In this document: one piece after another, positions 8,091 through 12,035 of the stretch | Layout: each line of letters starts with the position of its first letter | Numbering within the stretch: the stretch's first letter is position 1 | Source of the DNA: Phyllobacteriaceae bacterium | Lineage (GTDB): Bacteria; Pseudomonadota; Alphaproteobacteria; Rhizobiales; Devosiaceae | Direction: 5' to 3' | Length of the DNA: 12,035 nucleotides | NCBI GenBank assembly: GCA_012799265.1 | Contig: JAAZLP010000327.1 | Location: 1 to 12,035, forward strand | Notes under the pieces: model-generated | The model's database searches: none | What the model was told of the DNA's origin: nothing | What the model saw: only the letters and a program-made list of their open reading frames with translations | Translations under genes and position numbers: made by a program

Positions 8091-9237
8091 CCCCAACGAT
8101 CTTTTCGGGATCTACGTGCATTGGCCCTTCTGCGCGGCCAAGTGCCCCTATTGCGATTTCAATTCGCATGTCCATCGCGGCGCCTTTGACGAAGACGCTT
8201 TCGTTGAGGGCTACAAGCGCGAAATCGCGCACATGGCCTCGTTGTCGCCCGGCCGCCTTGTTCAGTCGATTTTCTTCGGCGGTGGAACGCCATCGCTGAT
8301 GAGCCCCAAAGCTGTGGGCACCATTCTCGATGCGATCAGCAATGAATGGGAAATCGACCGCAACGCCGAGATTACGCTCGAGGCCAACCCCACCAGCGTC
8401 GAGGTCGACAAGTTCCGCGGTTTCCGCGCGGCGGGCATCAATCGCGTCTCGCTTGGGGTGCAGTCCCTACGCCCTGGCCCGCTGGCCGAACTGGGCCGTC
8501 GCCACTCCGTCGATGAAGCGATCACCGCGGTCCGCATCGCGCAGTCCATTTTTGATCGTTCGAGCTTTGACCTCATCTATGCCCGCCCCAAGCAGACGCT
8601 TGAGGATTGGGAAGACGAGCTCAAGGAAGCGCTCTGGCTCGCCCGTGGGCATATCAGCCTCTACCAGCTCACCATCGAGCAGGGCACGCGCTATTACGAC
8701 CTCTTCAATGCCGGCAAGCTCAAGATGCCGGACGAAGATCTAGCCGCAGACTTCTATGAGCTGACGCAGGAACTGACCGCCCAGGCCGGCATGCCTGCCT
8801 ATGAGATTTCCAATCATGCCGTGCCGGGCCAGGAAAGCCGGCACAACATGCTCTATTGGCGCTATGGCGAATATGCCGGCATCGGCCCGGGCGCCCATGG
8901 TCGCCTCGTGGTCAATCACCAGCGTCACGCGACCGCCACAGAAAAAATGCCCTTCGAATGGCTCAGCCGGGTCAACCAGTTCGGCCATGGCATGACCACC
9001 GATGACGTCCTCACCTGGGAAGAACAGGGAGACGAAATGCTGGTCATGGGTCTGCGCCTCAAGGAAGGCATTTCCCCGGCGCGATTTATGTCGCTGTCGG
9101 GCCGGGCCATCTCCGAACGCCAGATCGACGCGCTCAAGGGCTATGGCTTTGTCGAGACCCTGCCCAATGGCAATATCCGCGTCACCGAAAAGGGTTTTCC
9201 GGTCCTCGACGCCGTTGTGGCCGATCTCGCCGCTTAG
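8083..9237 (+). CDS. hemW: Heme chaperone HemW (radical SAM, HemN-like)
   Basis: Radical SAM protein that binds heme and is thought to pass it to respiratory proteins; often mis-annotated as oxygen-independent coproporphyrinogen III oxidase. 384 residues. Cys17, Cys21 and Cys24 (CAAKCPYC) form the CxxxCxxC cluster site and are followed by DFNSH rather than the fourth cysteine of true HemN, which favours HemW. GGGTP (66-70) is the SAM-binding stretch; ISNHA (242-246), HNMLYW (254-259) and GIGPGAHG (266-273) are family motifs. ATG 8083 gives the usual short N-terminus just ahead of GIYVHWPFC and overlaps rdgB by 8 bases; the frame stays open further upstream within rdgB, but that part is not HemW-like. 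Confidence 0.95.
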   Translation: MANPNDLFGIYVHWPFCAAKCPYCDFNSHVHRGAFDEDAFVEGYKREIAHMASLSPGRLVQSIFFGGGTPSLMSPKAVGTILDAISNEWEIDRNAEITLEANPTSVEVDKFRGFRAAGINRVSLGVQSLRPGPLAELGRRHSVDEAITAVRIAQSIFDRSSFDLIYARPKQTLEDWEDELKEALWLARGHISLYQLTIEQGTRYYDLFNAGKLKMPDEDLAADFYELTQELTAQAGMPAYEISNHAVPGQESRHNMLYWRYGEYAGIGPGAHGRLVVNHQRHATATEKMPFEWLSRVNQFGHGMTTDDVLTWEEQGDEMLVMGLRLKEGISPARFMSLSGRAISERQIDALKGYGFVETLPNGNIRVTEKGFPVLDAVVADLAA

Positions 9238-9267
9238 GTGCTGGATCGCGAATCTGTGAGCCTTGGC

Positions 9268-9293
9268 GGAACCCTCCGGCGCGGCACCCCGTT
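9268..9293 (+). promoter_or_regulatory. General stress response (EcfG-type) promoter
   Basis: GGAAC at 9268-9272, a 17-base spacer, CGTT at 9290-9293: an exact match to the alphaproteobacterial EcfG/RpoE2 consensus GGAAC-N16-17-CGTT. The start would be near 9300, about 24 bases before the ATG of a GlsB-type stress protein, which fits the regulon. The sigma assignment is inferred from consensus. Confidence 0.75.
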
Positions 9294-9323
9294 TCTCAAT
9301 CACCTTCAGTTGAGGAACGTCAC

Positions 9324-9581
9324 ATGGGCATTCTCTGGACTATCATTATTGGTTTTGTCGCGGGCCTGATCGCCAAGTTTCTGGTGCCGGGCACATCGAA
9401 CGAGCCCTCCGGCTTCATCCTGACCACCATTCTGGGCATCGTCGGTGCCTTTGTGGCCTCCTATCTCGGCCAGGCTATCGGCTGGTACTCGGCTGGTGAA
9501 GGCGCTGGCCTGATCGGCGCCGTTGTCGGCGCAGTTATCGTTCTGCTCCTCTGGGGCATGTTCGCCCGCCGTCGCGCCTAA
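9324..9581 (+). CDS. GlsB/YeaQ/YmgE family stress-response membrane protein
   Basis: An 85-residue inner-membrane protein of the family once called transglycosylase-associated. Three hydrophobic segments are visible (about 3-20, 31-53 and 61-80), rich in Gly, Ala, Ile and Val with small-residue packing such as GIVGAF and GAVVGAV. A PGTSNEPSGF loop follows the first helix, and the protein ends in a basic ARRRA tail. Its biochemical role is unknown; members in other bacteria are induced by general or acid stress. GAGGA at 9312-9316 lies 7 bases before ATG. The EcfG-type promoter just upstream supports a stress role. No terminator follows before the YidB-family gene. Confidence 0.93.
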   Translation: MGILWTIIIGFVAGLIAKFLVPGTSNEPSGFILTTILGIVGAFVASYLGQAIGWYSAGEGAGLIGAVVGAVIVLLLWGMFARRRA

Positions 9582-9596
9582 AATATCGAAGAATTA

Positions 9597-9602
9597 GAGG
9601 AG
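9597..9602 (+). promoter_or_regulatory. Ribosome binding site that fixes the YidB-family start
   Basis: GAGGAG is 1 base before ATG 9604 but 7 bases before ATG 9610. The second ATG is therefore the likely start. Confidence 0.75.
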
Positions 9603-9609
9603 AATGAAA

Positions 9610-10122
9610 ATGGCAAACCGTGGAATGCCGTCCCTCCTGGCCCTGCTTGGTCTTGTGGCCATGGCGGGCTATCAGAACCGCGACAAGCTCGGCCAGGTGC
9701 TGGGTCAGTCGGGTCTGGGTCAATCCGGTTCGAATGATCAGACCGCGCCGCGTGCCGGCGAATTCGGCGATCGCCTTAACGACGCAGGGAGCGTTCTGGG
9801 TCGTACGGCCAATGAGGTCGGCGGCTCGTTGATGAATGGACTTAATGAGCTACTGGATATGTTCCGCAGCCATGGCGAACAGGAAACCGCTGATTCCTGG
9901 ATCACCCCGGGTGTCCCGACCAGGCCCCTTAATCGCGAGCAGGTCGAAGCCTCAATCGGTCGCGAGACTCTCGAGGATCTCGCCCGCGATACAGGCCTTG
10001 ATTATGACGAGCTGGTCTCGCGATTGAGCAAGTCCATCCCTGAAGCCGTCGACCGTGCGACGCCCGATGGGCATTTTCCGACCTCTGATGACGAAGTGCG
10101 TCAGCGTCTGGCCGGTATCTGA
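9610..10122 (+). CDS. YidB family (DUF937) protein
   Basis: A 170-residue protein counted from ATG 9610 (an in-frame ATG at 9604 is too close to the GAGGAG ribosome site). A short hydrophobic N-terminal stretch, MPSLLALLGLVAMAGY, is followed by a Gly/Ser/Gln linker with a tandem LGQSG repeat (residues 31-40). The C-terminal part, LEDLARDTGLDYDELVSRLSKSIPEAVDRATPDGHFP (121-157), matches the YidB pattern of a helix pair followed by LP..VD..TP.G..P. Function is not known for the family. It starts 28 bases after the GlsB-like gene with no terminator between, so both are likely under the EcfG-type promoter. It ends before a strong shared terminator. Confidence 0.88.
   Translation: MANRGMPSLLALLGLVAMAGYQNRDKLGQVLGQSGLGQSGSNDQTAPRAGEFGDRLNDAGSVLGRTANEVGGSLMNGLNELLDMFRSHGEQETADSWITPGVPTRPLNREQVEASIGRETLEDLARDTGLDYDELVSRLSKSIPEAVDRATPDGHFPTSDDEVRQRLAGI
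9700..9729 (+). repeat. Two tandem 15-bp units coding LGQSG-LGQSG
   Basis: Units 9700-9714 and 9715-9729 are identical at 13 of 15 bases. They lie in the low-complexity linker of the YidB-family protein and are probably a small local duplication. Confidence 0.7.
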
Positions 10123-10142
10123 CGATATCCGGTCACGAATTG

Positions 10143-10171
10143 AAAAGCCGCCCAAAACGGGGCGGCTTTTT
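10143..10171. terminator. Bidirectional terminator between the YidB-family gene and the LpoA-like gene
   Basis: A perfect 11-bp stem (AAAAGCCGCCC at 10143-10153 with its complement at 10160-10170) around a 6-base loop. The flanking A and T runs make it an intrinsic terminator on both strands, for the two convergent genes ending at 10122 and 10177. Confidence 0.92.
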
Positions 10172-10176
10172 CATTT

Positions 10177-11418
10177 TCAGAGTTTTGCGCCGTCGAGAAC
10201 GCCGCCACCGACCTGCCTGATGACCAGCGCATAATCGCTTCGGCCATTGGCGTTGAGTCGGAAAAGGCCATCTCGACCGGCGAAACCTGACGGATTTGTC
10301 AGAAGGGCCTGCGTAAACGGCGGATTGGCCATCGATAGCGTGTTCACATTGGCAAGAATGGTCGCCGTATAGGCGATCGTCGCCATTTGCGGTGGCCGTG
10401 AGCCAAACCTGGCCTGATACTCGCCGGCAATCGCATTAAGCCCTGCTTCATCAACAGCAGGGAAGATCGCGCCTTGTAGAGCCGGATTGCTGAGCAGGCC
10501 CGGATCATTGGCCCAATCTGCAGACCCCACCAGCTGCACATCATCCTTGCGCAGCCCTGACTGCGCCAGAAGTCCGGCAAACGTCGCTGCACTCGCCCGG
10601 TCTGGAATGAAAAGCGCGTCGATCATGCCGCGCTCGGCGAGCGGCTTGGCCTGATTGATGATGCTCTGCGCCTCGCTGATGTCGGAGAAAGTATAGACGG
10701 CGCTGGGCGAAAAGCCGGCGGCGATGGCTTCGCGGCGGAAAGCGGTCGCCAGCGCCTCGCCATAGGGCGTTGCAGGGAAAATGCCGGCCGGGCCGCGCCG
10801 CCCCTGTTCCCTGAGATAAGTTACAGCCCGCTTCATCTCCGTCTCGGGCAGCACGTTGAGCACATAGACGCCTGGGCCCGCGACATTGCTGTTATTGGCA
10901 AAGCCGATCAGCGGGATATTGGCCGACCGCGCGACATTGCCCGCCGCCGCTACTTGGTCGGCAGCCACCGGCCCAAGGATCAGCTTGGCTCCCTCTGCCA
11001 CCGCCGCATTGGCAGCAGCCACGGCGCCATTGGCGCCTGTGCCGCTGTCGCGCAGGGAAATCGTGATGTTCTCGGCAATATTCGGATTGGCTTCGATGAA
11101 GCTGATGGCAAGCTTGCTGGCATTGGCCAGCGTTCGACCCAATTGCGCCAGCGTCGGATCACCTGAAAGCGGCAGCAGCAGTGCCACGGTCACCGGTCCG
11201 CGGCCAAACCGCTCTGACGGCGTGGTCGCTACCATGCCCGGATTTTGCACCGGGCTCAGTTGGCTGCCCTGTTGTGCACCGCCCTGGTCCCACGGGAGCG
11301 TCAGGGTGCGAGAGCCGAGCTGCAGCGGTCCGCTGGCGCAGGAAGCGAGCAGGACGGCACTCGCCAGAAATCCGATGGTCCGGAAGAACCTGCCCTTGAA
11401 ACTGTCAAATTCGCGCAT
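10177..11418 (-). CDS. LpoA-like lipoprotein, penicillin-binding protein activator (periplasmic-binding fold)
   Basis: 413 residues. A basic N-terminus and hydrophobic stretch lead to the lipobox LASC, with Cys27 as the expected lipidated residue, so the protein should be anchored in the envelope facing the periplasm. A Gly/Gln-rich linker (about 28-72) precedes a type I periplasmic-binding fold (about 75-405): VALLLPLSGD, an ILGPV motif near the first crossover, IPLIGFANNSNV, a GPAGIFPATPYG segment and DALFIPD. In Escherichia coli LpoA, a lipoprotein that stimulates penicillin-binding protein PBP1A, carries this fold in its C-terminal half and is encoded divergently beside rsmI, as here. That position supports the call, but LpoA itself is larger and has an N-terminal TPR-like domain absent here. 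A branched-chain amino-acid binding protein is the alternative, though no permease genes are near. Confidence 0.8.
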   Translation of the reverse strand: MREFDSFKGRFFRTIGFLASAVLLASCASGPLQLGSRTLTLPWDQGGAQQGSQLSPVQNPGMVATTPSERFGRGPVTVALLLPLSGDPTLAQLGRTLANASKLAISFIEANPNIAENITISLRDSGTGANGAVAAANAAVAEGAKLILGPVAADQVAAAGNVARSANIPLIGFANNSNVAGPGVYVLNVLPETEMKRAVTYLREQGRRGPAGIFPATPYGEALATAFRREAIAAGFSPSAVYTFSDISEAQSIINQAKPLAERGMIDALFIPDRASAATFAGLLAQSGLRKDDVQLVGSADWANDPGLLSNPALQGAIFPAVDEAGLNAIAGEYQARFGSRPPQMATIAYTATILANVNTLSMANPPFTQALLTNPSGFAGRDGLFRLNANGRSDYALVIRQVGGGVLDGAKL

Positions 11419-11499
11419 TGCCCGCTGCCAATTGCTAACAATGTGCTAGCAACTTGACCCTGAATGGTTAAGCAAGAGCGAAGCCACGACGCGGAAGCC
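11419..11499. promoter_or_regulatory. Divergent promoter region of the LpoA-like gene and rsmI, with a near-palindrome
   Basis: TTGCTAACA (11432-11440) and TGCTAGCAA (11444-11452) are inverted arms matching at 8 of 9 positions around a 3-base centre. CTTGAC at 11453-11458 (plus strand) resembles a -35 but lacks a good -10. TTAACCAT on the minus strand (11471-11464) equals the CtrA half-site. Promoters are not placed with confidence. Confidence 0.45.
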
Positions 11500-12035
11500 A
11501 TGAGCGCAGACACAAAAAGCTATTTTATCGCCGGCACGCCTTTCGATGCGCCCCCGCTTGCGCCGGGCCTCTATGTCGTTGCGACTCCGATCGGCAATCT
11601 GCGCGATATCACCATCCGCGCGCTGGAGACGCTGGCGGGCTGCGAACTCGTGCTCTGCGAAGATACCCGCACCTCGGCCAAGCTGCTCGATCACTACGGT
11701 ATCAGGGTCCGCCGTCAGGCCTTTCATGAACACAATGAGCGCGGCCGGGCCGAGGAAATCGCGTCCCGCATCGCATCGGGCGCTGCCATTGCGCTCATTT
11801 CCGACGCAGGTACCCCCCTGCTCTCCGATCCAGGCTTTCCGCTGATCCGGACGCTGGCCGAACAGAACCTGCCCATTTTTCCGGTGCCCGGCGCTTCTGC
11901 GCTCCTCTCTGCGCTGGTTGTCGCGGGCCTGCCCACAGACGCCTTCGCTTTCCATGGCTTCCTGCCGCCAAAGGCGGGCGCGCGCGCCAATGCGTTGAAA
12001 AAACTGGTGGATTCACGTGAAACACTGGTTTTTTA
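11500..12035 (+). CDS. rsmI: 16S rRNA (cytidine(1402)-2'-O)-methyltransferase RsmI, 3' end cut by the window
   Basis: SAM-dependent methyltransferase that 2'-O-methylates C1402 in the decoding centre of 16S rRNA. The first 178 residues of about 280-300 are present. Tetrapyrrole-methylase fold motifs: VVATPIGNLRDIT (26-38), CEDTRTSAKLL (53-63), HEHNE (76-80), ISDAGTPLLSDPG (100-112) and VPGASALLSAL (129-139). GGAAG at 11493-11497 precedes ATG 11500 by a short 2 bases. An in-frame ATG at 11464 would add 12 charged residues; it cannot be excluded, but it lies on the CtrA-like half-site. The gene order with the divergent lipoprotein gene matches that of Escherichia coli. Confidence 0.96.
   Translation, partial: MSADTKSYFIAGTPFDAPPLAPGLYVVATPIGNLRDITIRALETLAGCELVLCEDTRTSAKLLDHYGIRVRRQAFHEHNERGRAEEIASRIASGAAIALISDAGTPLLSDPGFPLIRTLAEQNLPIFPVPGASALLSALVVAGLPTDAFAFHGFLPPKAGARANALKKLVDSRETLVF

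Overview
The window reads as the core chromosome of a GC-rich alphaproteobacterium, most likely of the order Hyphomicrobiales. This rests on gene order and promoter style: hrcA-grpE divergent from rph-rdgB-hemW, dnaK behind a CTTGAA/CCTATAT heat-shock promoter, an EcfG-type GGAAC/CGTT promoter, and TTAA-based CtrA-like boxes. A Devosia-like genus is a guess that cannot be settled here. I see no mobile element, CRISPR array, tRNA or rRNA.

Layout, left to right. Minus strand: dnaK (3' part cut by the window edge), then a small exported protein gene whose transcript probably ends at a GC hairpin before the dnaK heat-shock promoter. Plus strand: a fused pabB-pabC gene for p-aminobenzoate synthesis overlapping pncA (nicotinamidase), closed by a symmetrical terminator shared with the convergent grpE. 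Minus strand: hrcA-grpE, with an internal heat-shock promoter for grpE lying over the hrcA stop codon. Plus strand, divergent from hrcA: rph, a previously easy-to-miss 59-codon ORF, rdgB and hemW, all joined by 4-8 base start/stop overlaps; then a GlsB/YeaQ membrane protein and a YidB-family protein behind a general-stress promoter. Minus strand: an LpoA-like lipoprotein, convergent on a second symmetrical terminator. Plus strand: rsmI, divergent from it and cut by the right edge.

Functionally the window is two chaperone loci (DnaK, its nucleotide exchange factor GrpE, and the HrcA repressor), an RNA/nucleotide/heme housekeeping operon (RNase PH, house-cleaning NTPase, heme chaperone), a folate/NAD pair, a general-stress pair, and an envelope lipoprotein beside the 16S rRNA methyltransferase RsmI.

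No dramatic unknown system is present. The best candidates for something undescribed are the 59-aa ORF translationally embedded between rph and rdgB, the small exported protein, and regulatory elements: two heat-shock promoters of identical geometry, one EcfG promoter, a complete CtrA-type box between hrcA and rph, and a near-palindrome between lpoA and rsmI.
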